Shown here: piece after piece, positions 17,089 through 25,612 of the stretch
Numbering within the stretch: position 1 is the stretch's first letter
How the letters are laid out: each line of letters starts with the position of its first letter
Assembly: GCA_963773195.1 (NCBI GenBank)
Contig: CAVZAE010000004.1
Location: forward strand, 496,001-560,000
Reading direction: 5' to 3'
Source: CAIWHR01 sp963773195
GTDB taxonomy: Bacteria > Pseudomonadota > Gammaproteobacteria > Burkholderiales > Casimicrobiaceae
Length of the DNA stretch: 64,000 nucleotides
Notes under the pieces: model-generated
Database searches by the model: none
What the model was told of the DNA's origin: nothing
What the model saw: only the letters and a program-made list of their open reading frames with translations
Program-made: the position numbers and the translations under genes

Positions 17089-18184
17089 GGAGCGTGATCG
17101 TGGTGACGGCGCGGGGGGGACACCGACCGGGCGCTACTACCTGATCCAGTGCCTGCGGTTCTTCGCCGCCTCGTTCGTCGTCGTCTTCCACTCGGTATTC
17201 TACGTCAGCACCCACGGCGGCCAGCTGCCGCGCGACGTTGCCTATTATTTCGGCGAGGTGTCGCAGGTCGGCATCCTGACGTTCTTCGCGATCTCGGGCT
17301 TCGTCATCACGATCTCGGTTCAGCGGCGCACGAGCGGCGATTTCATCTGGCTGCGCTTCCTGCGGATCTACCCGGGGCTGTGGCTGGCAATCGCCATCGT
17401 CATCGCCCTCAACACGATCGTGTTCGGCGGCTTCGCCTGGAACCGCGGCACGATCTTCGGTCTGACCCTTCTTCCGCTGGGCGACGTGCCGCGCCCACTC
17501 GGGGGTATCGAGTGGACGCTCGTCTACGAGGTCTTCTTCTATGCGCTCGTCGCCGTATTGTGGACGGCGCGTTCGAACCGGGTGCTGGGCGGCTTCTGCT
17601 TCGCGTGGGCGGTCGCCATCACGGTCGGAGCCATCGTGGCGCCCTCGTGGGGCACGACGCTCACGCCCACATTCCCGCGCCTCGCGCTATCCGCCTACAA
17701 CTACGCGTTTATCGGCGGCGTGCTCGCGTACTACGTGCACCGCCGCCTCGATGTCGTCATTGCGCGCACGCTGCTTGCGTTGGTCCCCGGGTTCGCAATC
17801 GGAGGCGAGTTCTTCGCGCAGACCGAGTGGCGACTGCTTTGCGTGAGCCTCGCGGCCACATGCCTGGTCGCCGGCCTGGCCCGCGTCGCGCTCGTGCGGG
17901 ATGCGAAGGCGGACGGCATTCTCACGCAATGGGGCGACGCGTCCTACGGGCTCTACCTCATGCACAACGCCGTGATCGCGCTCGTCTTCAACGCCTTGAT
18001 AGGCGTGCGCCAGGTGCACTGGCTTGTCGGCATCCTCGGCCTCCTCGCGATCGGCATGGGCTCCGGCCTGCTCTACGGAATGCTCGAGCACCGGCTCTAC
18101 GGCTACCTCAAGGGGCGCTTCCGTCGCGCGCCGTGGCAGCGCGCGCGAGCAGCGGAAGCCCGCGTACCCGCGCCCGCCGACTAG
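17087..18184 (+). CDS. Acyltransferase-3 family membrane protein (copy 1)
   Basis: An inner-membrane O-acyltransferase (OafA/NodX/OpgC type) of 365 residues that would transfer an acyl group to a cell-surface sugar. The family N-terminus is LIQCLRFFAASFVVVFHSVFY, including the conserved histidine, followed by ILTFFAISGFVITISVQRR. The C-terminal WGDASYGLYLMHNAV is the other family mark. About ten hydrophobic helices are present. ATG at 17087 follows GGAG by four bases. It is a homologue of the gene at 19986. It lies opposite and between two paralogous lipoprotein genes, overlapping each at one end. Confidence 0.88.
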   Translation: MERDRGDGAGGTPTGRYYLIQCLRFFAASFVVVFHSVFYVSTHGGQLPRDVAYYFGEVSQVGILTFFAISGFVITISVQRRTSGDFIWLRFLRIYPGLWLAIAIVIALNTIVFGGFAWNRGTIFGLTLLPLGDVPRPLGGIEWTLVYEVFFYALVAVLWTARSNRVLGGFCFAWAVAITVGAIVAPSWGTTLTPTFPRLALSAYNYAFIGGVLAYYVHRRLDVVIARTLLALVPGFAIGGEFFAQTEWRLLCVSLAATCLVAGLARVALVRDAKADGILTQWGDASYGLYLMHNAVIALVFNALIGVRQVHWLVGILGLLAIGMGSGLLYGMLEHRLYGYLKGRFRRAPWQRARAAEARVPAPAD

Positions 18185-18690
18185 ATCAGCTCGAGCACGC
18201 GCCCGGTCTCGCAGCTCAGGCCGCCGGTCCCGCTTTTCATCAGCACGCGTATGGCATAGCGCCCGCGCGGCAGCGTGTCGGCGCGCGCGACGAGCTCGAA
18301 CGCCGCGTTGCGAAGGCCCGGGCCGTCGCCCATCCCGGCGGCCAGATCGGGTCGCGCGTTCCGAAACGTCGACACGGCGAAGTAGCGGACGCGGTCGCCC
18401 GACGCCGCGAGCTCGATGACGATCCAGTCGGACGCGGGTTTCGAGGGATCCTCGAGCGCCCAGCCGGAGAAACGGATCGGCTTGGCCGTATCCGTGCGCC
18501 AGCCGCGTCCACTCGCCGTCCCGGTCGCGAGGTCGAGGCTGCAGCGGCCTCCCGCAACGTACGTGAGATTGCGCGCGGGTTGCGGGAACGCCGTGCCGAA
18601 CGCCTGCGTATCGGGCTCGCGCGAGCAACCGGAGACCAGCGCGGCCGCAACGACGATCAACAGTGGCACGAGATGGCCACCGCCGGCCAC
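18181..18690 (-). CDS. Putative lipoprotein with GWAL/SDW domain (paralogue 2)
   Basis: 169 residues, function unknown. GTG at 18690 is chosen because AGGGG lies five bases upstream and because it gives a lipoprotein signal (LLIVVAAALVSGC). It follows the methyltransferase stop by 10 bases, so the two are probably cotranscribed. The mature part repeats the paralogue-1 pattern: C-SLDL, FSGWALED, SDWIVIEL, VRYFAV, RNARPDLAA, LRNAAFELV, PRGRYAIRV, and CETG near the end. The stop overlaps that of the opposing acyltransferase at a CTAG. Confidence 0.62.
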   Translation of the reverse strand: MAGGGHLVPLLIVVAAALVSGCSREPDTQAFGTAFPQPARNLTYVAGGRCSLDLATGTASGRGWRTDTAKPIRFSGWALEDPSKPASDWIVIELAASGDRVRYFAVSTFRNARPDLAAGMGDGPGLRNAAFELVARADTLPRGRYAIRVLMKSGTGGLSCETGRVLELI

Positions 18691-18700
18691 GGCCGCCCCT

Positions 18701-19918
18701 TCAGTGCCAGGCAATCGGCGGCTCCGCCGTCGTGACCATTTCCGCCGCGAGATTGCTGTCGACGCGCACGCGGCGATCGGCGGTGCGGTTAAGCCGATCG
18801 CTGCCGACCTCGATGCGGGCATCCCACCAGCGAAATCGAATTGGCGCCGGCTGCCATGGCGTTCTGCGCAGGACAAGCGCCAGCGACACCTCGACGCTCG
18901 GAACGCTTTCGAACTCGACGGTGAAGGGAATGTAGTGGTCGGGGCCGAGCGCCACCGCCGTTGGAAATGCGAGTTGCTGCAAGGCCAAGAGCCGGCCCGT
19001 GCGGGTGTCCGCCATCCGACATTCCACGGCGAGATGCAAGAGATCGTACCGGCGTTCCGCCATGGCGACATACGCCCTGAAGTGAGCGGGTCCGGCGTAG
19101 TCCGATTCGAAGCGGAGGGTGACGACGTTGGACGTCGTGCCATTGGCCGGCACCTCGCCTGCAGTTGACGCGTCGCGCGAAGCTCCGCCGGCGGCAATGA
19201 CGCGGCACCCGCTCTTTGGCTTGACGATGATCGAGGCGTCCTGTCCAGCGGCAATAGGAGAGATGCCGATATGGCGCACGATTCTCATCGGCGAGAAGAT
19301 CTGCGCGATCGCGTCGTTCGAGTGGACCGCGACGACTTCCCGCTGCCCTTCGAGCGCACTCGCCGGGGCTTCCGCGAAATGGAAGAAGTTGCCCGTCGCG
19401 CCAAGCAGCGCATACTCGCGCACCGCCCAGCGCTCGTTGATCTTGAGGACGTCGGGCAGGAGTCCCAGGCCTACGGTGGTCACGAGGGCAACGCCGCCCG
19501 GGCGCAGGACGCGCATCAGCTCGCGGGCCCACGCGACCTGCAACGGGCGCGACAGGTGCGTGAATACCGAGATGGCTGTGACGAGGTCGAAGCTCTGGTC
19601 GGCGTAGGGGAGAGGCGGCTCGAGCGCCGTATGCTCGACGCTCGCAAAATCGAGATTCTCCCTGCACCACGCTGCGCATGCGGCGTTGACGTCGCAGCCG
19701 AAGAGCTGCTGACCCTCGCGCCGCACCTGCTGCAACGCCTGCAGCAGCCGGCCGACGCCGCAACCGAAGTCCAGGATCCGATCGAAGTCGGAAAACCGGT
19801 AACCCGCGGCGATCAGCGATTGCTCGACGGCCCAGCGGACCGGCGCGACGTTCTGGTAGTTCTCTGCACTCGGGTCGTTCGAGACCTGGATCAGCAATCC
19901 GGGCGGCGGAATTTTCAT
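18701..19918 (-). CDS. Class I SAM-dependent methyltransferase with C-terminal beta-rich domain
   Basis: 405 residues. Motif I is ILDFGCGVGRLLQAL near residue 49, followed by LFGCDVN and PYADQSFDLVTAISVFTHL. The first 220 residues are a methyltransferase fold. The remaining roughly 180 residues lack catalytic motifs and read as a beta-sandwich, possibly for recognition of a surface polymer. The protein has no signal peptide and should be cytoplasmic. The acceptor substrate is unknown; acyltransferases on both sides suggest a saccharide or glycolipid intermediate. The next gene starts 10 bases downstream. Confidence 0.8.
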   Translation of the reverse strand: MKIPPPGLLIQVSNDPSAENYQNVAPVRWAVEQSLIAAGYRFSDFDRILDFGCGVGRLLQALQQVRREGQQLFGCDVNAACAAWCRENLDFASVEHTALEPPLPYADQSFDLVTAISVFTHLSRPLQVAWARELMRVLRPGGVALVTTVGLGLLPDVLKINERWAVREYALLGATGNFFHFAEAPASALEGQREVVAVHSNDAIAQIFSPMRIVRHIGISPIAAGQDASIIVKPKSGCRVIAAGGASRDASTAGEVPANGTTSNVVTLRFESDYAGPAHFRAYVAMAERRYDLLHLAVECRMADTRTGRLLALQQLAFPTAVALGPDHYIPFTVEFESVPSVEVSLALVLRRTPWQPAPIRFRWWDARIEVGSDRLNRTADRRVRVDSNLAAEMVTTAEPPIAWH

Positions 19919-19985
19919 GATGAGTTCCGGCGGAGGTGACCGCAGGCGATCCTCTGCGAAGACTCGATTCTATCGCGATGGTGGA

Positions 19986-21020
19986 TCAGGGAGCGTACGA
20001 GCTAGGCCTGGCGGATCGCATTCGGGCGAGCATCCGCGCAAGGAGCGCCTTGTTGTGCCGATAGGCCGTGATCTCGACGGCGCCGTAGCCGCAGCCCGCC
20101 ACCAGCGCGACGACCACCACGGCCGCAAAGGCGTAGCTCGCTCCGGCCGGCGTGAACGGCATGACGGCGAGTACCGCGAGGATGACCGGAACATGGATGA
20201 GATAGAGCCCGTAGGACCAGTCGCCGAGCTTCACGAGGGGATTGCTTGCCGACGCATCCCATCGCCGGGACATTTCCGCGGCCACCAGCACCAGCGAGGC
20301 GAACGAGACGGCGAGGAACGCAAGCTGAAGCTCCGAGGGTCGCGTGCGGATCGCGGCAAGGAGTCCCAGGGGAATCAAGAGGGCCAATGGCAGGATCGGC
20401 AGTCGCGCAACCCGGCTGTACCACGAGTAAGCCAGCACCCCGAGGATGAACGGCAGATTGAACGCCGAGAGCAGGATCGTCGACGGCGTCGGCAGGAATC
20501 GAGTGGCATGCCCCGGCGCGATGACCGCGGCCGCTACGATGGAGACCAGCCACGCAAGCATCGCCCATTCCCGGACGTTTTTCTTCGGTACGAGCGCGAC
20601 CGCGGTCAGGAGTGCGTAGAAAAAGACTTCATAGACGAGGCTCCACTCAACGCCGCCGAGCGGATAGCCGACGTCGCCCCATGGCAGCAGCGACAGTGCG
20701 CGCGGGCTCGGCGGAACGACCGGCTTAGTGCCGAACGCGTACTGGACGCCGACTACAATGGCGACCGCGAGCCAGAACGCCGGGTAGATGCGAATGAGCC
20801 GGAGGGCGAGGAATCGACCGGGGCGGCTGCGGGCGAGGGAATGCGATACGACAAATCCAGAAATGGCGAAAAACAGCTCGACGCCCCAGCCGAAGCGAAA
20901 GTCGAACGCGCGCGTGAGGGAGGTCTTCCACAGCGCGTTCCCGACGTAGTGGTGAGCATGGAGCAACACCACCGAGGTCGCGGCAACGAACCGGAGTATC
21001 TGAATGTTGTTGAAGCGCAT
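19986..21020 (-). CDS. Acyltransferase-3 family membrane protein (copy 2)
   Basis: 344 residues, homologous throughout to the protein at 17087. The N-terminus is IQILRFVAATSVVLLHAHHY with the conserved histidine, then VELFFAISGFVVSHSLARSR, YPLGGVEWSLVYEVFFYAL and, near the C-terminus, LGDWSYGLYLIHVPV. About ten helices. It would O-acylate a cell-surface sugar from the cytoplasmic side. ATG at 21020 is the natural start for the first helix. It lies 67 bases upstream of the methyltransferase on the same strand, so a shared transcript is likely. Confidence 0.87.
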   Translation of the reverse strand: MRFNNIQILRFVAATSVVLLHAHHYVGNALWKTSLTRAFDFRFGWGVELFFAISGFVVSHSLARSRPGRFLALRLIRIYPAFWLAVAIVVGVQYAFGTKPVVPPSPRALSLLPWGDVGYPLGGVEWSLVYEVFFYALLTAVALVPKKNVREWAMLAWLVSIVAAAVIAPGHATRFLPTPSTILLSAFNLPFILGVLAYSWYSRVARLPILPLALLIPLGLLAAIRTRPSELQLAFLAVSFASLVLVAAEMSRRWDASASNPLVKLGDWSYGLYLIHVPVILAVLAVMPFTPAGASYAFAAVVVVALVAGCGYGAVEITAYRHNKALLARMLARMRSARPSSYAP

Positions 21021-21032
21021 TGAGAGGCATGC

Positions 21033-21914
21033 TTGGGAGAGGTCCGTTGGCGCACGGCTCGCGGAACCGCGCGCAGTTTCGCATGGTCCGGACCTTTTGG
21101 CGTGGTAACGCTTCGCCGGATCCTGTGGGCCGCGCCTTGGCTCGTGGTCGCCGGAATCCTTGCGTACGTGGTCTGGCCGGCCGCCGAATCGCACAAGTTG
21201 CGGTTTGCCCTGTACCGACCCAGCCTCGCCCAGTTCTACCTGGATCGCAGCCTGACGCCCGGTGAGGGGCTCGACTTCGCGCACGGCGCCGAGCAGACGA
21301 TCCCGTTCGGCGTGCCGGGAGACATCGGGCTCGTCTGCCCGCAAGCCGACATCGAAGACCGCCACGGACTGCGCGTCTACGCTGACGGTCAGTGGTTTCT
21401 GACGCGCCACTCGAAACGGCCCCCGCAAGGTGACATCGAGCTGGGTCAGGCCGGCGACATTCCGTTCTGCGCCGATTTCGACGGCGATGGGACTCCGGAC
21501 GCCGGCGTGTTCCGCAACGGCGAGTGGTTCGTCTCGACTCATCGAGCGCGCCAGCAACCGGACGTCCATTTCTTGTTTGGCGCCGCCGGCGACCGGCCGG
21601 TCGTTCTCAACATCAAGGGAGCAGGCAATGCCACCGATCGGCGGGACGTGATCTACGGCGTCTACCGGGGCGGGGTGTGGCATCTCGACACCCAGGGCAC
21701 CGGAAAGGTCGGCGCGACACACGTGTTCGGCGGGCTGCCGCAGGACCTTCCGCTGTTGATTCCTCGCTGGTCCTCGGAGGCGAATCCCACGCCGCCGTAT
21801 TCGCTCGCGATCTTTCGTGATGGCATGTGGTATGTGAAGCCGGACCCCGATGGAACCCGCACGCTGACTTTCCCGTTCGGCGCGCCCGGCGATCTCCCGC
21901 TGATTTCGTACTAA
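21033..21914 (+). CDS. Membrane-anchored FG-GAP-like repeat protein
   Basis: 293 residues from TTG at 21033, which has GAGAGG five bases upstream; GTG at 21102 would start directly before the single N-terminal helix (LWAAPWLVVAGILAYVVWP) and leave more room for divergent promoters. The rest is periplasmic and made of at least three repeats: DFDGDGTPDAGVFRNGEWF, YGVYRGGVWHLD and AIFRDGMWYVKPDPDG, each followed by FGxxxDxPL. The repeat is the same as in the secreted protein at 14198. Role unknown, possibly surface display or adhesion. A methyltransferase gene follows after 35 bases. Confidence 0.7.
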   Translation: MGEVRWRTARGTARSFAWSGPFGVVTLRRILWAAPWLVVAGILAYVVWPAAESHKLRFALYRPSLAQFYLDRSLTPGEGLDFAHGAEQTIPFGVPGDIGLVCPQADIEDRHGLRVYADGQWFLTRHSKRPPQGDIELGQAGDIPFCADFDGDGTPDAGVFRNGEWFVSTHRARQQPDVHFLFGAAGDRPVVLNIKGAGNATDRRDVIYGVYRGGVWHLDTQGTGKVGATHVFGGLPQDLPLLIPRWSSEANPTPPYSLAIFRDGMWYVKPDPDGTRTLTFPFGAPGDLPLISY

Positions 21915-21949
21915 AATCAGTCGACATCCGCAACGCAATCCGGAGCATC

Positions 21950-22636
21950 ATGCCCGTTCCCGAAGACCTGATAGCCGAACGCCAGCGGGTCGCCGCGCGG
22001 TATCTCACTGGAAGCGGGATCGAGATCGGCGCACTCGACGCGCCGACGCCGGTGCCCGGCGGAGCAACCGTTCGGTACGTCGACTATCGCCGGGTGCCGG
22101 AGCTGCACGAGCACTACCCCAAGCTCGACGCCGCGCAGTTCGTCGACGTGGACGTCGTCGATGACGGCGAGCGCCTCGACACGATCGCGGACGGATCGCT
22201 CCATTTCCTGATCGCCAACCACATGATCGAGCATTGCGAGAATCCGCTCGGGACGCTGCGTACCCACGCGCGCAAGGTGGCGCCGGGCGGATGGCTCTTC
22301 TACGCGATGCCCAACATGCGCTGCTGCTTCGACATTGCTCGGCCGCTTACGACCTTCGACCATCTGGTCGCCGACGACACCGATCAGGGCAGCGCCTCGC
22401 GCTACGGCCACTTTCTCGAATGGGCAACGCTCGTGACCGGGCTCGAAGGCGAGGCCGCCGCGCAGAACGCCACGCTCAACATGGAGCGCCGCTACAGCAT
22501 CCACTTCCACGTCTGGGACGGCAATTCATGGCTCGATTTCCTGGGCCGGGCACGAGACTACCTCGACCAGGCGTTCGAGATCCGACACTTCGAGCTGTCC
22601 GGGCCGGAGATTATCACCGTGCTGCGCCGCGGGTGA
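21950..22636 (+). CDS. SAM-dependent methyltransferase-like protein
   Basis: 228 residues starting at ATG 21950, after CGGAG. Motif I is reduced (GIEIGALDAPTPV); the later HFLIANHMIEHCENP and APGGWLFYAMPNMR match class I methyltransferases found next to glycosyltransferase genes. A tryptophan/histidine-rich tail (SIHFHVWDGNSWLDFL) is typical of that group. Substrate unknown; the setting suggests a surface-sugar precursor. It lies 35 bases after the FG-GAP gene. Confidence 0.72.
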   Translation: MPVPEDLIAERQRVAARYLTGSGIEIGALDAPTPVPGGATVRYVDYRRVPELHEHYPKLDAAQFVDVDVVDDGERLDTIADGSLHFLIANHMIEHCENPLGTLRTHARKVAPGGWLFYAMPNMRCCFDIARPLTTFDHLVADDTDQGSASRYGHFLEWATLVTGLEGEAAAQNATLNMERRYSIHFHVWDGNSWLDFLGRARDYLDQAFEIRHFELSGPEIITVLRRG

Positions 22637-22680
22637 GTGATCGCGCGCGCCGCGTCACGAACCGCAGGTTGCCTTCGAAG

Positions 22681-23671
22681 TCACCGCTTCCTGCAGACGC
22701 CGACGTGGAAGTCCGACGGCAGGTAGCCGGCGTCCGCGTAGAGCATCCGGTCCACCTCGATCAGAAGCCGGATGATCGACTCCGACTCCGGCGCGCCGTC
22801 GGTCACCTTCTTCGCGTCGAGGCAGCGGTAGAGCATATGCAACACCGCGCCACCGAACGGCCGCAGGAGCTCGATCTCGAAGCGATGCCGCAGGAACGGC
22901 AGGATCAGCGCCGAGCGCACGGCCTCGGAGGGATCGCCCTCCAGCATCGCGTCGAGCGTCGGATTGACGTAGCGCGGACGGTCGGGTGAGAAAGACCGGG
23001 TCGAGCGTCTCGACCAGGCGGTTGATCGTGGCGACCTTGCGCTCGTCGAGGATGATGTGACAGTCGCCGGTGTACTCGTTGAAGACGAGCCGGCCGCCCG
23101 CCCTCATCCGGCGGTGCACCGCGCTCAGCACCCGATCGATCTCCCGCACGTGGTGCAGCGAGCCGAAGAAGCAGACGAGGTCGAAGGTCGCATCACCCAG
23201 CTTCGCATCGAAGTCGTCGAAGCCGGCCTCGAAGAAGTAGATGCTGTCGATGCCCGCGTCTGCGGCGCTCTTCCGCGCGATCTCGATCGATTTGGGCGAG
23301 AGATCGAAGGCGTCGATGCGCTTGACCTTCCCCGAGCGCGCGACGATGAGCTCGTGGCCGCCGGTGCCGCAACCGAGCGATAACGCGCGCTCGAACGGGC
23401 CCTCGAGCACGTCCTCTACGAGCCAGTTGAGCCAGTACTTGTTCACTCCCCCGGTGATGCGCCGATAGATCGCCAACTCGATCAGCGGATGGTGCGTCCA
23501 CTCGGGTTGCCGGCCCTCTGCCGCGTAGGCGTCCCAGTGGCGCGCGCTGATCTCCTCGGGCTTGAGGGAGGGGGGCACGCCGGGCAGCTTCCGCACCTGC
23601 GCCTCGGCACGCTGGAGGCCGCGCCGGGCGCGGCGCACCGCGCGCTTCAGGAAATCGGCCGGCGCTCCCAT
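22681..23671 (-). CDS. SAM-dependent methyltransferase (frameshifted)
   Basis: Removing one base near 22990 restores a 329-residue protein. The first part carries PEEISARHWDAYAAEGRQPEW, motif I ALSLGCGTGGHELIVA and VCFFGSLHHVREIDRVL. The frame breaks at DPVFL; with one base fewer it continues as SPDRPRYVNPTLDAMLEGD and ends at 22681 with DFHVGVCRKR. This is the third methyltransferase of the cluster and is not close in sequence to the other two. It converges on the gene ending at 22636. Confidence 0.75.
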
Positions 23672-23686
23672 CGGCGGCCGCGAACT

Positions 23687-24316
23687 CTACGCCGCGCGGT
23701 GGAACGTGGCGAGGAGTGCGCCGGCCGCGACGAACAGCCCGCCGAACGCGCGGTTGAGCGCGCGCAGATAACGCGGCGCGCGGAGCAGGCGCAGCACGCG
23801 CGCGGCAAGGCCGGTGTAGCCGCTCATGACGACGAGATCGGTGAAGATCAGCGTAACGGCGCAGATTGCGTACTGCGGCAGCTGCGCCAGCGCCGGGTCG
23901 ATGAACTGCGGCAACACGGCGAGCATGAACAGAATGCCCTTTGGATTGGTCGCGTTGACGAGGAATCCGCGGAACACAAGCGCGCGGGGCGTGCCATCCG
24001 CGGCGCCTGCGCCCTCGAGCGCGAGCGGCGCCGCCGGTGCTCGCCATTGCTGAACGCCCAGCCAGACGAGATAGCCTACGCCCAGCCATTTGACGATCGC
24101 GAAGGCCGTGCTCGATGCGGCGAGCACCGCGCCAAGTCCGGCCGCGACGACGACCAGCACGAACATGATCCCGAGCTCCAGCCCGAGTATGTTCCACAGA
24201 CCGCGCCGGTAGCCGAAGCGCATGCCGGCCGTCATGCACGAGATCGCGCCCCCGCCTGGCGAGAGCGAGATCAACCAGGAGGCGACGAAGAAGGCGAGCC
24301 AGGTATCGAGCGGCAT
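23687..24316 (-). CDS. LysE family amino-acid exporter
   Basis: 209 residues, about six helices, RhtB/LysE type. These export amino acids or related metabolites across the inner membrane. ATG at 24316 gives the typical N-terminus MPLDTWLAFFVASWLISLSP, followed by the signature GGGAISCMTAGMRFGYRRGL and, mid-protein, FLVNATNPKGILFMLAVLPQF. It ends 15 bases before the downstream methyltransferase. The exported substrate is unknown. Confidence 0.9.
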   Translation of the reverse strand: MPLDTWLAFFVASWLISLSPGGGAISCMTAGMRFGYRRGLWNILGLELGIMFVLVVVAAGLGAVLAASSTAFAIVKWLGVGYLVWLGVQQWRAPAAPLALEGAGAADGTPRALVFRGFLVNATNPKGILFMLAVLPQFIDPALAQLPQYAICAVTLIFTDLVVMSGYTGLAARVLRLLRAPRYLRALNRAFGGLFVAAGALLATFHRAA

Positions 24317-24400
24317 GTAAGCTGCGGCAGCGCTAAATCGTGGCGATGATAGCACTCGGCTCAGTCGCCGGCCTCTTCGACGGACCTCTCTTCTCTGACG

Positions 24401-24455
24401 ACGGACCAACGTCGGCGTCCCTCGCTCGGCGACGCGCCCTTCAGGCCTTGGCTCG
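24401..24455 (-). repeat. Dispersed intergenic repeat, copy A
   Basis: Read on the minus strand, 24442-24422 is GAAGGGCGCGTCGCCGAGCG followed by A, identical over 21 bases to 59672-59692 on the plus strand. Flanks also agree: AGCCAAGG before it, and CGTTGGT with a few mismatches after it. It lies between the LysE gene and the ABC-2 permease gene. Confidence 0.7.
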
Positions 24456-24475
24456 CTGTCGCTCGCCCGCCTCGC

Positions 24476-25612
24476 TCAGTCGAGCGTCCGGCGGAACGCT
24501 CGCAACCCGAGCGCGCCGACAATCAGCATGAACAGCGCGATCGGCCAGAGCTCGGAGGCGACTTCGGGCAGGTTGTTCCCCTTGAGCAACACGCCGCGCA
24601 CGACACGCAGGAAATGCGTGAGTGGCAGCACCTCGCCGATCGCCTGCGCCCACCCGGGCATCCCGCGAAAAGGAAACATGAACCCCGACAGCAGGATCGA
24701 TGGCAGGAAGAAGAAGAACGTCATCTGCATCGCCTGCAGCTGGTTCTGCGCGAGCGACGAGAACGTGAGACCGAGCGTCAGGTTCGCCGCGATGAACAGG
24801 AGCACGCCGACAAATAGGACGTCGAGCCTCCCCTGGATCGGCACGTTGAAGACGAGACGCGCGAGGATCAGGATCAGCGATACCTGGATCAGTCCGATCA
24901 GCACGTAGGGAACGATCTTCCCGGTCATCACCTCGAGCGGGCTCGCCGGCGTCGCGAGCAGGTTCTCCATCGTCCCGCGCTCCGTCTCACGCGTGATCGC
25001 GAGCCCGGTCATCAGCACCATCGTCATCGTCAGGATCACGCCCATGAGCCCCGGGACGACGTTGTACTGCGTGATCGCTTCCGGGTTGTAGCGCGGGTGC
25101 ACGCGAACCTCGAACGCCGCGGGCGGGCCCGCAAGCGGCGCGAGGGGTCCGGTGAGATCGCGCGTGAGCACGCCCTGCGTGAGTTGGTTGACCGCCGCGA
25201 TCGCGTTGCCCGTCGCGGCGGGATCGGTCGCGTCGGCCTCGATCAGGAGCGCGGGCCGCTCACCGCGGACCAGTGCGCGCGAAAAGCCCTCGGGCACCGT
25301 CACCACGAACGACACGGCGCCGGTCGCGAGCAGTTGGTCGATCTCGGCATCGTTGTGCGCTTCCTCGCGAAAGTCGAGGTAGTCGCTGTTCTTGAGACCC
25401 GCGAGGATGCTGCGCGAGAACTCGCTGCCGTCGGCGTCGCGGACCGCGGCCGGCAGGTGCTTGGGGTCGGAATTGATCGCGAAGCCGAACAGCACGAGCT
25501 GAATGACGGGGATGCCGATAATCATCGCGAACGTGAGCCGGTCGCGCTTCAACTGGATGAATTCCTTGCCCAGGACGCCGGCCCAGCGCGACCACGAGAA
25601 GAACCGGCTCAT
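24476..25612 (-). CDS. ABC-2 type transport permease
   Basis: 378 residues. An N-terminal helix (FAMIIGIPVIQLVLFGFAIN) is followed by a large periplasmic domain of about 130 residues and then five or six helices, the YhhJ/YbhS layout of MacB-unrelated drug exporters. GLAITRETERGTMENLLATP is the conserved coupling segment facing the ATPase. The start overlaps the ATPase stop as ATGA. With the ATPase and HlyD-like lipoprotein it forms a tripartite exporter; a second ABC-2 permease, often present in such operons, is absent, so it may work as a homodimer. Confidence 0.9.
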   Translation of the reverse strand: MSRFFSWSRWAGVLGKEFIQLKRDRLTFAMIIGIPVIQLVLFGFAINSDPKHLPAAVRDADGSEFSRSILAGLKNSDYLDFREEAHNDAEIDQLLATGAVSFVVTVPEGFSRALVRGERPALLIEADATDPAATGNAIAAVNQLTQGVLTRDLTGPLAPLAGPPAAFEVRVHPRYNPEAITQYNVVPGLMGVILTMTMVLMTGLAITRETERGTMENLLATPASPLEVMTGKIVPYVLIGLIQVSLILILARLVFNVPIQGRLDVLFVGVLLFIAANLTLGLTFSSLAQNQLQAMQMTFFFFLPSILLSGFMFPFRGMPGWAQAIGEVLPLTHFLRVVRGVLLKGNNLPEVASELWPIALFMLIVGALGLRAFRRTLD

